A DNA stretch of 64,000 nucleotides. Source: G963666945 sp963666945 (GTDB taxonomy: Bacteria; Bacteroidota; Bacteroidia; Bacteroidales; Marinifilaceae). The DNA is taken from positions 124,001-188,000 of the forward strand of contig CAXXRT010000024.1 of the NCBI GenBank assembly GCA_963666945.2. The letters are read 5' to 3'. Below, piece by piece: positions 25,579 through 34,672 of the stretch. Every line of letters starts with the position of its first letter. Position 1 is the stretch's first letter. The notes below the pieces were generated by a model. The model worked only from the letters and a program-made list of their open reading frames with translations. It ran no database searches and was not told the origin of the DNA. The position numbers and the translations under genes were made by a program.

Positions 25579-26229
25579 ATGGATTATTACGCACGTCCTG
25601 AGGTTTCAAACAGCGACTTATCTGCCCTTAAAAAACAGCTATACGGTGGGATTGATTATGATCCCACCGAAGCCTATAAATTCGGCAGCTTAATCGACTG
25701 TATGATAACCGAACCCGAAAAAGTTAATTATTACAACCTGACTTGTGATGGAGAGTTTTACACAGAAGATCAGTTCAAACAAGCTATGGATATGAAAAAG
25801 AGCATTCTTAAAAAGACCCCGTCGCTAGCAAGATGCTTCCAAACTCAGACACCCAAAAGATAATGATTAACCAAACTCAGTTCTTTTGACTATGATATTC
25901 CCTTCTATTTACCAACAAGATGTAAGTGGGACTTATGGATGGAAACATACGGTTGGGGTGGAGACATTAAAAGTACAACAGCTACTACTCAGAAACAGTT
26001 TGAAGATGCAGTAAGATACTTTGATTACGACCGTCAAAGATTCTTCTATATGAACATGGCAGGATCCAACCAAGACATTCTTATCGGGATATCAAAAGTA
26101 AACTTTAAAGTGTTCAAGGTACCTATCCAAAGAGGTTCCGAGCTGTGGAACTCCGGACGTGATAAAACAATGGAATTAGCATTCAAATACTGGATGATGT
26201 TTGGAGACTTAAAAAATATGGCATGTTAG
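25579..26229 (+). pseudogene. PD-(D/E)XK exonuclease-like recombination protein, two compensating frame breaks
   Basis: Restored length about 216 residues. The N part (MDYYARPEVSNSDLSALKKQL, then FGSLIDCMITEPEKV) ends after LKKTP. A missing C in the CCCC run near 25817 shifts the frame, which then reads VASKMLPNSDTQK..FF until an extra T in TTTT near 25888 returns it to DYDIPFYLPTRCKWDLW. The catalytic core is WDLWMETYGWGGDIKST (D..DxK), followed by DAVRYFDYDRQRFFYMN. The phage RecT partner nuclease of this type produces the single strands that RecT anneals. Both breaks are homopolymer-length changes, so an intact gene is plausible. Confidence 0.78.
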
Positions 26230-26669
26230 ACAATATACTAAATATAGAACGATTAGAAGAAGAGGCTAAAGAAATAGACAGCTTCCTTAATATTACTTGC
26301 TCAGATAATCCTGAGGAGGTAGTTGAAAGAGGAAATGACCTTGCTGTCTATATATCGAGAACCGGCAAAATGTTAGCTGATGCAAAATACTGGAAAGACA
26401 AAGCACTTGCAGAAAGTATCATAAGAGAACTAGGAAGACAGGCCGGTTGTCCTGCCTCTGTCCTTAAGCAGCTTGTAGATGCTTCTTGTAAAAGAGAAAA
26501 CTATCTTGTCAACTGGCTCGAAAGATTAAACAGGGCAGCAACTCACCAGATGGATTGGTTAAGATCGGTTCTAAGCAAGACAAAGGAAGAATTAAGACTT
26601 TCAGGAGGAATGAGCGGTAAGCCATATATTCCAGCTCCCACGGAAAAAGATTATTCACCCATATATTAA
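26223..26669 (+). CDS. Conserved early phage protein, unrecognised
   Basis: 148 residues, helical. A central segment (AESIIRELGRQAGCPASVLKQLVDASCKRENYLVNWLERLNR) suggests a helical bundle. It overlaps the end of the nuclease gene by 7 bp, and lies inside the recombination module. Function unknown. Confidence 0.65.
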   Translation: MLDNILNIERLEEEAKEIDSFLNITCSDNPEEVVERGNDLAVYISRTGKMLADAKYWKDKALAESIIRELGRQAGCPASVLKQLVDASCKRENYLVNWLERLNRAATHQMDWLRSVLSKTKEELRLSGGMSGKPYIPAPTEKDYSPIY

Positions 26670-26678
26670 AAAACAATC

Positions 26679-27098
26679 ATGGATAAAAAGATTTTTCAAG
26701 AGTATTCCGAAAAGGAACGAATTGAGATGCTAGATGCAAATGCAGACGCAGTTGAGGAAATGAATTACACAGATTTCCTTACCAAAGAAGAACTTCAGGA
26801 AAGAAAAGACAGCCTTGCTGAAATTTCTATTGAAGAGAGTAAAATTCTTGATCACAAAAAAGAGGTTATGGCTCAGATCAAAAAGGACCTTGAACCTATC
26901 ACCCAGGAGAAGAAAACACTCCTTACTGAGATTAAGCATGAGTCAATAAATGTAAAAGATAAGTGCTATAAACTCATCGAAGGAAATACAGTTGGTTTCT
27001 ATAGCAAGAAAGGAATCTTAGTATATGAGAGGGCTGCCCGTCCAGAAGAGAGACAAGGCACTCTAATGCAATTACAGAGAACAGGAACAGATTTATAA
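26679..27098 (+). CDS. Conserved early phage protein, coiled coil
   Basis: 139 residues, mostly charged helix (about 30-95, LTKEELQERKDSLAEISIEESKI and onward), ending with VYERAARPEERQGTLMQLQRT. The proportion of E and K suggests a coiled coil. Nine bases separate it from the preceding gene. Function unknown. Confidence 0.65.
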   Translation: MDKKIFQEYSEKERIEMLDANADAVEEMNYTDFLTKEELQERKDSLAEISIEESKILDHKKEVMAQIKKDLEPITQEKKTLLTEIKHESINVKDKCYKLIEGNTVGFYSKKGILVYERAARPEERQGTLMQLQRTGTDL

Positions 27099-27119
27099 CT
27101 TTCAAAAAAATCAGTGTAG

Positions 27120-27862
27120 ATGGAAAATTTAAAATTAAGTATTGAAAACGGAGTTAAAGAACTAACTCTAAGACAAGGTCAAGCGCCTAAAGTACTTGAC
27201 CCTAAAGAACCAGGAATAATCGATATTACTGGAGTAATAACTTCTCCTTTGGATTGGTTGGAGAAAAGATATTATAAAGATGGTTTTACTATTGACGGAG
27301 AAGGAGTCGAAAACTGCCATGTAATAGTAGATAAAGATAACCTTTCTATTACTCTTAAGATTAATGAAAAAGACTATTACCATTCAACTATTACCGGTAA
27401 GCTTAGTATGCATCCAAAGTTCGAGGAATTTGGAATAAATACAAAAAAAACTTTCGAGCCCGAAAAGCTTGGTCAGTTCATGAAAATGAATCGTGCCTTT
27501 TTTATGAGTAGAGAGGAAAACATGAAGATTGTTACCGCTCTTAAAATCTTGAGGTTAGAACAAACCAGGAATTAAACAAACAAAAGGATGACAGAGGCTC
27601 TTTCAATGTTTCTTTCAAACAACAGATTATTGAATCTAACCTTCCGGACAGGTTTGCTCTTCAAATCCCTGTATTCAAAGGGATACCACCTCAGATGATA
27701 GAAATAGAAATCTATGCACATATCGATGGAACTGACACTTTTTTAAGTCTTGTTTCTCCTGGAGCAAATGAGGTAATAGAATCTCAAAGAAATATGTGTA
27801 TTGATGATGTTGTTAGTAAGATCAAAAACTTAATTCCTGACTTGACAATCATCGAGGTTTAA
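27120..27862 (+). pseudogene. Conserved phage recombination-region protein, one frame break
   Basis: Restored length about 247 residues. It begins MENLKLSIENGVKELTLRQG and includes GQFMKMNRAFFMSREENMKIVTALK. One A is missing from the AAAA run near 27543, so the frame ends early at LEQTRN. With five A it would read NLEVRTNQELNKQKDDRG and continue to LIPDLTIIEV with stop at 27860. It overlaps the NinG gene start by 1 bp. The gene is widespread near RecT in Bacteroidota phages as far as I recall, but its role is not known to me. Confidence 0.7.
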
Positions 27863-28254
27863 TGAAGAATGCTATTAAAAAACTTGACCGTATTTTCTCT
27901 GAATTCATAAGACTAAGGGATGCAAATAAAGATGGGTATGTGAGATGTATCTCTTGTGGAAAGTTAAAGCATTGGAAAGATGTAGATAATGGGCATTACA
28001 TCAATAGAAAGCACATGAGTACAAGATACAGTGAAAAGAATTGTAATGGACAGTGTAGGGCTTGCAATCGCTTTGACGAGGGGAATATGATCGGATACAC
28101 AAAAGGACTTATTAAGAAATACGGTCAAGGAATATTAGAGGAATTGGAGGTATTAAAATTCCAAACATCAAAATTTTCAAAGTTTGAACTTGAAGTTCTT
28201 GCTAAACACTATAAAGAAGAAGTAAAGAAACTAAAGCAAATCAAAGGGGTATGA
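27862..28254 (+). CDS. NinG/Rap-like recombination nuclease
   Basis: 130 residues with the NinG signature: RDANKDGYVRCISCGKLKHWKDVDNGHYINRKHMSTRYSEKNCNGQCRACN. Two CxxC pairs bind zinc, and the central histidines (GHYINR) form an HNH-type active site. In lambda, Rap (NinG) cleaves branched recombination intermediates. It overlaps both neighbours by 1-4 bp. Confidence 0.9.
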   Translation: MKNAIKKLDRIFSEFIRLRDANKDGYVRCISCGKLKHWKDVDNGHYINRKHMSTRYSEKNCNGQCRACNRFDEGNMIGYTKGLIKKYGQGILEELEVLKFQTSKFSKFELEVLAKHYKEEVKKLKQIKGV

Positions 28255-29921
28255 TTATAAAAGAAGTAAATAACGAATTCGTCATATCATTTCCTTACAA
28301 TCCTAAGCTTGTTAATGCTGTTAAAAAGCTAAATGGTAGAAGATGGGATCCTGCAAAAAAAGCATGGACAGTTCCTATGTCAAACAGAGATGAAATCAAT
28401 AGGTTCGCTCATTCATATGGTTTTTGCATTGGAGAGCCAAAACCAGAACCTAAAAAGGAATACACTATTCCTGAAATGCCTGAACTTGACATAGATATTC
28501 CTTTAAAGCTAAATCCATATCCTTATCAACGAACTGGTATTGCTTATTCGCTAAAGAAGAAAAGACTAATCATAGGTGATCAGCCAGGGCTTGGAAAAAC
28601 CTGTCAGGCAATTGCAACCATTACGGCAGCAAATGCATTTCCTTGTCTTGTAATATGTCCTTCTTCATTAAAGCTAAACTGGCAAAGAGAATGGCATATG
28701 TGGACTAATAAAAAAGCCATGATTCTTAATAACACAAATAAGAGTTCTTGGCATATGGTTGCCACTGGACAAAGTTTATTTGGAGGAGAAGAAGGCTTGG
28801 CTCAAGTTTTCATTACCAACTATGAAAGCTTAAAAAAGTATTTTATCTCAAGGATTGACAAGCCTGAAGGAAAACCTTTACGAATAAACCATATTACATT
28901 CAGAGAAGAAATAAACGTCTTTAAATCTGTTATCATTGATGAAAGCCACAGGGTAAAAGACACCAAGACACAACAGACAAAATTCACTAAGGGTATTTGT
29001 CACGGTAAGGAATGGATATTGGCCATTACCGGTACACCAGTGGTAAATAAACCTAGAGATCTAGTTGCTCAACTTGGAATAATTGATCAACTAAAAGCTT
29101 TTGGTGGTTATAAAAGGTTTATAGATAGGTACTGTGGTGGCTATGATGGAGCAGGAAACTTAGAGGAATTGAATTATCTTTTAAACAAGAACTGCTTTTT
29201 TAGAAGAGAAAAAAAGACTGTATTAAAAGAACTTCCTGATAAAATGCGACAGATTGTTCTTTGTGATATCACTACTCGTAAAGAATATAGAGACGCATTG
29301 GCAGACCTTGAAAAGTATCTTAAAGAATACCGAAAAGCCACAGACGAGCAAGTACAGAGAAGTCTTAAAGGTGAGGTTATGGTTCGTATTGGTATCCTTA
29401 AGAATATATCCGCTAGAGGTAAGTTAAACGACGTATGTGAGTACATAAAAGACATTGTGGAATCAGGAGAAAAGATTATTGTATTTGTTCACCTTAAAGA
29501 AGTAGCAAGTATCTTAAAAGCATTTTTCCCAAAGTCTGTTACAATACTTGGAGAAGACGATACAGCAACCCGTCAGGCAAATATCGACCAATTTCAAAAT
29601 GACCCAGAGACTCAGGTAATAATTTGTTCTATTAAAGCTGCAGGAGTTGGAATTACCCTAACAGCCAGTAGTAGGGTTGCATTTGTTGAACTTCCCTGGC
29701 ATTCTGCCGATACTGATCAGTGTGAAGACAGGGCTCACAGAATTGGACAAAAAAACAGTGTACAGTGTATTTACTTCTTAGGCAAGAATACTATCGATGA
29801 AAATATCTACAAAATTATTGATGAAAAAAGACTTATTGCAAACACCATTACAGGGGCAAAAGAAGAGATTGAAGAAAATGTAATGGATTCAGTTATTAAT
29901 TTATTAAGTGAAAGAATATAA
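28251..29921 (+). CDS. SNF2-family helicase with HARP-like domain
   Basis: 556 residues. An N-terminal HARP-like module (VISFPYNPKLVNAVKKLNGRRWDPAKKAW, residues 11-39) as in SMARCAL1-type annealing helicases is followed by helicase motifs I (GDQPGLGKT, 109-117), II (IDESHRVKD), III (AITGTPVVN), and V/VI (QCEDRAHRIGQKNSVQ). It would translocate on DNA and rewind or branch-migrate strands during phage recombination or fork restart. It overlaps NinG by 4 bp and the next gene by 1 bp. Confidence 0.92.
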   Translation: MIIKEVNNEFVISFPYNPKLVNAVKKLNGRRWDPAKKAWTVPMSNRDEINRFAHSYGFCIGEPKPEPKKEYTIPEMPELDIDIPLKLNPYPYQRTGIAYSLKKKRLIIGDQPGLGKTCQAIATITAANAFPCLVICPSSLKLNWQREWHMWTNKKAMILNNTNKSSWHMVATGQSLFGGEEGLAQVFITNYESLKKYFISRIDKPEGKPLRINHITFREEINVFKSVIIDESHRVKDTKTQQTKFTKGICHGKEWILAITGTPVVNKPRDLVAQLGIIDQLKAFGGYKRFIDRYCGGYDGAGNLEELNYLLNKNCFFRREKKTVLKELPDKMRQIVLCDITTRKEYRDALADLEKYLKEYRKATDEQVQRSLKGEVMVRIGILKNISARGKLNDVCEYIKDIVESGEKIIVFVHLKEVASILKAFFPKSVTILGEDDTATRQANIDQFQNDPETQVIICSIKAAGVGITLTASSRVAFVELPWHSADTDQCEDRAHRIGQKNSVQCIYFLGKNTIDENIYKIIDEKRLIANTITGAKEEIEENVMDSVINLLSERI

Positions 29922-30214
29922 TGGAAAAAAAGGGCAAAATAAATATTTACGAATGCGATAACAGACACAAAACAGTTACTATTAATAGAAATAATGGAGT
30001 TACTCCATTTGTTATCGGGTGTCCAATATGTGGTTTTGATTCAAGATCTCACTTCTATCATGTAAACCAAAACCATACTCCCACTCATGAATGGTACAAA
30101 CCGGGCTTTTTTGAAAGATTAAAACTCTCAAAACATGAACGTTGTCATGTTAAAATGGGAGGATTACTCTTGAGAAAAATAAATAAATTAATACAACCTG
30201 CTTTTAAAATCTAA
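29921..30214 (+). CDS. Small zinc-ribbon phage protein
   Basis: 97 residues with CPICGFDSRSHFYHVNQNHTPTHEWYKP, one CxxC and several histidines that could complete a zinc site. The C terminus is basic. It overlaps the helicase stop by 1 bp. Function unknown. Confidence 0.65.
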   Translation: MEKKGKINIYECDNRHKTVTINRNNGVTPFVIGCPICGFDSRSHFYHVNQNHTPTHEWYKPGFFERLKLSKHERCHVKMGGLLLRKINKLIQPAFKI

Positions 30215-30217
30215 ATT

Positions 30218-30340
30218 ATGAATGAAGAAGACAGTAAGAAGATGGAAATAGTAATAAGACTATTCCATAATTTAAGCTTAGAGCAGCTTCAAGAGATCGA
30301 TAAGTTTTTAAACACTACAAAAGAAAAAGATGGTAAATAA
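30218..30340 (+). CDS. 40-residue early protein, unrecognised
   Basis: MNEEDSKKMEIVIRLFHNL and onward to TTKEKDGK. A single amphipathic helix. It overlaps the SSB start by 11 bp and follows the previous stop by 3 bp, so it probably couples SSB translation. Confidence 0.5.
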   Translation: MNEEDSKKMEIVIRLFHNLSLEQLQEIDKFLNTTKEKDGK

Positions 30341-30737
30341 AGTAATCTTAGTTGGTAGAGTTGGCGAAGACCCAACTATCAATGTTTTGGAAAACGGTTT
30401 TAAGGTAGCTAATTTTTCTTTGGCTACTAATGAAAGCTATAAAGACAAAGAAGGCAACAAACAGGAAGTAACAGACTGGCATCATATTGTTTTATGGAGA
30501 GGTTTAGCTGAAATAGCTGAGCAGTATGTAAATAAAGGTTCTCAATTATTTATAGAGGGCAAAATCAAAACAAGGTCCTATGAAGATAAGGATGGTAACA
30601 AGAGGTACGTAACCGAGATTTACGGCAATTCCTTTAAAATGCTTGGAGGTAATAAATCAAATTCAGCCAAAGCTGAACAACAGGCCGAAACTATTGCAGA
30701 GATAGATAATAATAACCCTGATGATTTACCTTTCTAA
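30330..30737 (+). CDS. ssb: Single-stranded DNA-binding protein
   Basis: 135 residues. The OB fold spans 1-105 (MVNKVILVGRVGEDPTI, VANFSLATNES, WHHIVLWRGLAEIAEQYV, GSQLFIEGKIKTRSYED). The acidic C-terminal tip NNNPDDLPF is the usual protein-interaction tail. It covers single strands in phage replication. Confidence 0.96.
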   Translation: MVNKVILVGRVGEDPTINVLENGFKVANFSLATNESYKDKEGNKQEVTDWHHIVLWRGLAEIAEQYVNKGSQLFIEGKIKTRSYEDKDGNKRYVTEIYGNSFKMLGGNKSNSAKAEQQAETIAEIDNNNPDDLPF

Positions 30738-30740
30738 GAT

Positions 30741-31616
30741 ATGGCAAGACCTAAAAGAACCGGAATAGACTATTTTTCTTTAGATGTAGATTTTTTCGAT
30801 GATGAAAAAATATTGCCTATATCCGTTCCTTTTGGTGCTAAAGGAGAAATAATTGTTATAAGGCTGCTTTGTGCGATATATAGAGAAGGATATTTCATTC
30901 AGTGGTCAAATGGCTTGAAATTTAAGATTGCAAATCAATCGAAGGTATCTGAAGACCTTGTTTCTGACGTGGTTTTGAAACTTATAAAGTACCATTTCTT
31001 TAATGAGGCATTATTCAAGCAATATCAAATTTTAACCTCTGTAGGCATTCAAAAAAGATGGAGTGAAGCAACAAGAAAAAGAGTTAAGTCTGAAAATCTT
31101 GAATATTGGTTATTGTCAGAAAAAGAAGAGTTTCAGGCGGAAGAAACCCATATTTCAGGTGGAAGAAATACGGAAGAAATACCCCTAACTCGGTCGGAAA
31201 GTACACAAAGTAAAGTAAATAAAAGTAAAGTAAATAAAAAGAAAGAACCTAAGGTCAATTATGAAGAAATTAAAAATTTCTTTAATGAGACTTGTGTCTC
31301 ACTCCCCAGATTAGAAACCATAACTGAAAAAAGAAAGAAATCTATAAATGCCAGAATTAAGCAATATGGCATAGATAGGGTTAAGCAAATGATTGAAAAT
31401 GCTTCTGAATCTAATTTCTTATCTGGGCAAAACAAAAGAGACTGGGTTGCGGACTTTAACTGGCTTTTCAGACCTGAGAACTTTGCGAAAGTGTTAGAAG
31501 GTAATTACAAAAACAAAACTGCAAGCAATGGAACAAAGACAAAACAAGGTGTTGACAATTCAGGACCTAAGCAGCCTGAGCAAGAAGCACAAAAAGACTA
31601 TTCAGAAGCCTTTTAA
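30741..31616 (+). CDS. Lin1244/DUF4373-type replication protein
   Basis: 291 residues. The N-terminal domain (about 1-115) begins RTGIDYFSLDVDFFDDEKILPI and contains FGAKGEIIVIRLLCAIYREGYFIQW, typical of the Lin1244/Lin1753 domain in phage replication initiators. A charged linker and a helical C terminus (ARIKQYGIDRVKQMIENASES) follow, which probably contacts the helicase loader. It starts 3 bp after SSB, and its end overlaps the DnaC-like gene by 89 bp. Confidence 0.82.
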   Translation: MARPKRTGIDYFSLDVDFFDDEKILPISVPFGAKGEIIVIRLLCAIYREGYFIQWSNGLKFKIANQSKVSEDLVSDVVLKLIKYHFFNEALFKQYQILTSVGIQKRWSEATRKRVKSENLEYWLLSEKEEFQAEETHISGGRNTEEIPLTRSESTQSKVNKSKVNKKKEPKVNYEEIKNFFNETCVSLPRLETITEKRKKSINARIKQYGIDRVKQMIENASESNFLSGQNKRDWVADFNWLFRPENFAKVLEGNYKNKTASNGTKTKQGVDNSGPKQPEQEAQKDYSEAF

Positions 31617-32268
31617 TTACGATTTATCTAATGAAGAGGAGTATTGTAAACACTCAAAACTTATTTATCAAATAGGGCAAAACTACTCTGATATTGAGTT
31701 CCGTAAGTTTGAGATAGACGAGCATAATCAGGACATTTTAAGGTTCTTATTGTATTATTTCAATAATTGCAAATTGGCTTGTGATATATTTCCAGAAAGA
31801 AGTTACAAACTACACAAAAATCTATTGTTAGTAGGAGAACCAGGAACGGGAAAAACAATGATTATGCAGATCTTTTCTGATTATTTGAGAGAAACAAAGA
31901 ATCCTAATTTCTTTCATAACCTGAGTCTTACTCAGATGGTGAATTACTACAAGATTAACGGACACATCGATCGTTATACTTTCAATGAACAAAGAAATGA
32001 TTCTTTTGATGGTGTTCCTTTCAATATCTGCCTTAATGATATTGGATTAAGAGCTGATAAACAGAAGCATTTCGGAACAGATATAGAGCTCATTATTGAA
32101 GACTTTCTTTTTGCCAGATATGAGATATTTCAAAACTACAGAATGAATTATCATCTAACGAGCAATCTTTCTGCAGCAGATTTCAAAAAAAGATACGAAG
32201 AAAGGATTGTTGACAGATTTAAGAGTTTCAATGTAATTCCCTTACTAGGTAAATCACGAAGAAAATAG
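31528..32268 (+). CDS. DnaC-like helicase loader ATPase
   Basis: 246 residues. AAA+ motifs: Walker A GEPGTGKT (103-110) and an atypical Walker B in NICLNDIGLR. The sensor region contains YHLTSNLSAADFKKRY and ERIVDRFKSFNVIP with the arginine finger region, as in DnaC/DnaI loaders. The start lies inside the preceding gene. No other in-frame ATG exists before the Walker A, so the long overlap is likely real. Confidence 0.87.
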   Translation: MEQRQNKVLTIQDLSSLSKKHKKTIQKPFNYDLSNEEEYCKHSKLIYQIGQNYSDIEFRKFEIDEHNQDILRFLLYYFNNCKLACDIFPERSYKLHKNLLLVGEPGTGKTMIMQIFSDYLRETKNPNFFHNLSLTQMVNYYKINGHIDRYTFNEQRNDSFDGVPFNICLNDIGLRADKQKHFGTDIELIIEDFLFARYEIFQNYRMNYHLTSNLSAADFKKRYEERIVDRFKSFNVIPLLGKSRRK

Positions 32269-32274
32269 TTTAAG

Positions 32275-32478
32275 ATGAAAGCAATAATACTCGAAACGAT
32301 AAAAGAGATCCAGGAAGAGAAAAGAAATAATAATCAAGGTCCTGATCACTGTTTAGATACAGAGTTATTGTCACAATTAAGGGTGAAAATTGAAAACACC
32401 TTACACTATCTAATAGCTACAAAAGCTATAAAAAGCGGAAATACTATTAACAACAAATACTACAAAATCAATGACTAA
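32275..32478 (+). CDS. Small early protein, unrecognised
   Basis: 67 residues. The end (QLRVKIENTLHYLIATKAIKSGNTINNKYYKI) looks like a winged-helix fragment. It overlaps the next gene by 8 bp. Function unknown. Confidence 0.6.
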   Translation: MKAIILETIKEIQEEKRNNNQGPDHCLDTELLSQLRVKIENTLHYLIATKAIKSGNTINNKYYKIND

Positions 32479-32836
32479 AGAAGAAGTAAATAAAGCGGAT
32501 ATCAATTTTAAAGTAAGAGCACATTTAATGTTTGTGCTAGCAGACATAATAGACACCTTAGTTGGTGAATGTGAAACCTACCTTCCTAAAAATATTGTCA
32601 TGAACAAACAGGTAAAGTCGTCCCTACAGAAACTAAAACAGCGTACTGAGAAAACCGTCCAGTTCGTGGACAAGGTAGTCAGTTATGACAACGCAGTAGC
32701 GTTTGGAGATGATTCTGATTACTTGCGTGAAGTAATACTAACCTTAACTGATCGGGTTGGCGACGATAGAGAACTTGAGATAAAAGCCTTATCGATGATT
32801 AAAGCAATGAAATCGCAAGTCAATCTGGAGATATGA
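32471..32836 (+). CDS. Early phage protein, unrecognised
   Basis: 121 residues, helical, no cysteine cluster other than CETYLPK. Overlaps the next gene by 4 bp. Function unknown. Confidence 0.6.
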   Translation: MTKEEVNKADINFKVRAHLMFVLADIIDTLVGECETYLPKNIVMNKQVKSSLQKLKQRTEKTVQFVDKVVSYDNAVAFGDDSDYLREVILTLTDRVGDDRELEIKALSMIKAMKSQVNLEI

Positions 32837-33078
32837 CCAAGGAACAGATAAGGAATTACATCTTATCTCTTAAGCCATATGACAAATCTAGAGAGATTAT
32901 GACCGCTGAAAGCCTTCCTATTCTTCAAGAGATTTATAATGACTTTTTAAAGGAAGGCAAAGTGGTATTCTTCATCTGTAATGTCTACACAAATACAAAA
33001 GGAACAGGTCATATGCTTAGGAGGGTTTCTGAGAAAAAAGGAAAAGAAATATATAACCGACTTAAAATAATATCATGA
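32833..33078 (+). CDS. Small early protein, unrecognised
   Basis: 81 residues with MTKEQIRNYILSLKPYDKSREI and a hydrophobic strand VVFFICNVYTN. Basic C terminus. It directly abuts the next small gene. Function unknown. Confidence 0.6.
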   Translation: MTKEQIRNYILSLKPYDKSREIMTAESLPILQEIYNDFLKEGKVVFFICNVYTNTKGTGHMLRRVSEKKGKEIYNRLKIIS

Positions 33079-33195
33079 ATGGAAGCTCAATTAATCTACA
33101 TGTCAATATCATGCTCAATTGCAGCGTTAATATTCCTTGCTGCAGTAATCCTTGCTAAAAGGAAGATCAGAAAAAACGATAAATTAAATTTCTAG
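33079..33195 (+). CDS. 38-residue single-pass membrane peptide
   Basis: MEAQLIYMSISCSIAALIFL followed by AAVILAKRKIRKN. One membrane segment with a strongly positive C-terminal tail, giving an N-out, C-in topology. The ATG follows the preceding stop directly. It could be a small inhibitor or a lysis-type peptide. Not recognised. Confidence 0.5.
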   Translation: MEAQLIYMSISCSIAALIFLAAVILAKRKIRKNDKLNF

Positions 33196-33199
33196 AATC

Positions 33200-33700
33200 A
33201 TGGAACTATACCTACCACCTATTATCAAATCAAAAGAGAAAGTTTTTCGCAAAGGAAATATTCCCTGGAATAAAGGATTGAAAGGCGTTTATTTTGGAGG
33301 GAAAGAGACTCAGTTTAAAAAAGGAAATGTTCCGCATCACACGCAATACGACGGTGCAATAAGCCTGAGAAAAGACTCTGGCAGAGTATATAAATTTATA
33401 AGAATTGCAAAAGGCAAATGGATACCATTACACCGCTACATATACGAAAAAGCTCACGGACCAATACCTGCAGGTATGATTGTGATCTTCAAGGACGGCA
33501 ATACTCTCAATTACATCCTTGATAATCTTAAAGCGATTACCAGAGCGGAGAATGCTATAAGAAACACAAACAGGGAAAAGGCTGCGAAGTCGATTTCCGA
33601 GACTTGGAGAAGAACCCGTGCAAGATACAAGGCAGGTTTTTCCCCAGTAACCAAATGGGGAGAACGAGCAGAATCAGGGGAATTAGTAATAAGAAAATAA
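33200..33700 (+). CDS. HNH homing-type endonuclease
   Basis: 166 residues. An N-terminal NUMOD-like repeat (FRKGNIPWNKGLKGVYFGG, FKKGNVPHHTQYDG) precedes an HNH core (WIPLHRYIYEKAHGPIPAGMIVIFKDGNTLNYILDNL). These free-standing nucleases spread themselves between phages. It lies directly upstream of a truncated methyltransferase gene, and may be linked to that rearrangement. Confidence 0.82.
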   Translation: MELYLPPIIKSKEKVFRKGNIPWNKGLKGVYFGGKETQFKKGNVPHHTQYDGAISLRKDSGRVYKFIRIAKGKWIPLHRYIYEKAHGPIPAGMIVIFKDGNTLNYILDNLKAITRAENAIRNTNREKAAKSISETWRRTRARYKAGFSPVTKWGERAESGELVIRK

Positions 33701-33707
33701 TACTGTT

Positions 33708-33824
33708 ATGGAACTATTCTATATAGATCTTTTTTGCGGTGCCGGCGGAACAAGCACAGGCATACATTTAGCAGGCTCCGAGGTTATTGCCTGTGTTAAT
33801 CACGATGCAAAAGCTATTGCGTGA
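33708..33824 (+). pseudogene. Truncated C5-cytosine DNA methyltransferase (N-terminal remnant)
   Basis: 38 codons: MELFYIDLFCGAGGTSTGIHL, then EVIACVNHDAKAIA and stop. This is motif I (the SAM-binding FCGAGG) and the start of motif II of a C5 methyltransferase. The catalytic PC motif and the rest, about 300-400 residues, are absent. The stop overlaps the next start in TGATG. A large internal deletion is the simplest cause. Confidence 0.85.
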
Positions 33825-34093
33825 TGAAAAATACAATTAACATATCAGCACTACACATCAATGTTTCTGAAATAGAATTCGTGAAAACGGATATCAAAGA
33901 AAGCTGTTACCAGTGCTTATTCTATAATAAGCATTGCAAATACTACTGCAAGAAAAAAATCATTGATGCACATGTAAATATACATATCAATAATACTATT
34001 GGTGTCTGCTTTCAAGACGGCGAAAGACTAGGATACTACAAGCGTAAAAATAAAACTGTTGAAAACAAAAATCAATTAACACTTAATCTATAA
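33824..34093 (+). CDS. Cysteine-rich small protein, unrecognised
   Basis: 89 residues (a GTG three bases upstream is possible). CYQCLFYNKHCKYYCKKK gives four closely spaced cysteines, perhaps a metal site. It overlaps the stop of the methyltransferase remnant. Not recognised. Confidence 0.6.
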   Translation: MKNTINISALHINVSEIEFVKTDIKESCYQCLFYNKHCKYYCKKKIIDAHVNIHINNTIGVCFQDGERLGYYKRKNKTVENKNQLTLNL

Positions 34094-34111
34094 CTATTTA
34101 ATCTTAACACT

Positions 34112-34672
34112 ATGGCAACAGAAACAGTTCATATGAAAGTTGCAAGAGCAACAGAAAAAGAAATAGATAACGTAAGAGATTTGCTAAATGAGATAGCTTC
34201 ATTAGATCAAGATTTTCAGCATCAATATTATTTTGATGCAATAAACGAGAATAAAGAAGACTTTCCTCTTTTGTCAAAGATTGTCACAGACGACAGGGAT
34301 GATTTTATTGACAATCTTGCTAGGCTTGTGAATAACACTTTTTACGATAAAGTATTATTTAATCTCAACACTCTTATGGAGAATTGTGCTGACATGAACG
34401 CAGATACTCTTGAGTTCAATGAGAGAATAACCAAGGGGCTTGAATTACTTGAAAGACAGCAGTGGATAAGTATTGAGGATAAAATGCCTGATTACGATGG
34501 AGATTATTTGTGTAGTATTAAAAATCCCCAACCCTGTGGCAATATCTGGAAATACTGCAAGGTAGTTAACTGTAGTATGAATAAATGGATTATTGAGGAT
34601 GATGGAGAAACTGTTACTCACTGGATGCCACTACCTGAATTACCAAAAGAAAGCGAGGCAAATAATGTCTAG
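34112..34672 (+). CDS. DUF551-like phage protein
   Basis: 186 residues. A helical N-terminal part (1-110) is followed by a DUF551-type end: QQWISIEDKMPDYDGDYLCS, then WIIEDDGETVTHWMPLPELP. This small domain recurs in many phage accessory genes, with no known function. It overlaps the next gene by 8 bp. Confidence 0.75.
   Translation: MATETVHMKVARATEKEIDNVRDLLNEIASLDQDFQHQYYFDAINENKEDFPLLSKIVTDDRDDFIDNLARLVNNTFYDKVLFNLNTLMENCADMNADTLEFNERITKGLELLERQQWISIEDKMPDYDGDYLCSIKNPQPCGNIWKYCKVVNCSMNKWIIEDDGETVTHWMPLPELPKESEANNV

Noticed and set aside
24366..27862. Stop-codon reassignment in the phage as the cause of broken genes
   Set aside because: All structural genes end on ordinary TAA, TAG or TGA, and most breaks change frame by one base, which recoding of a stop would not explain.
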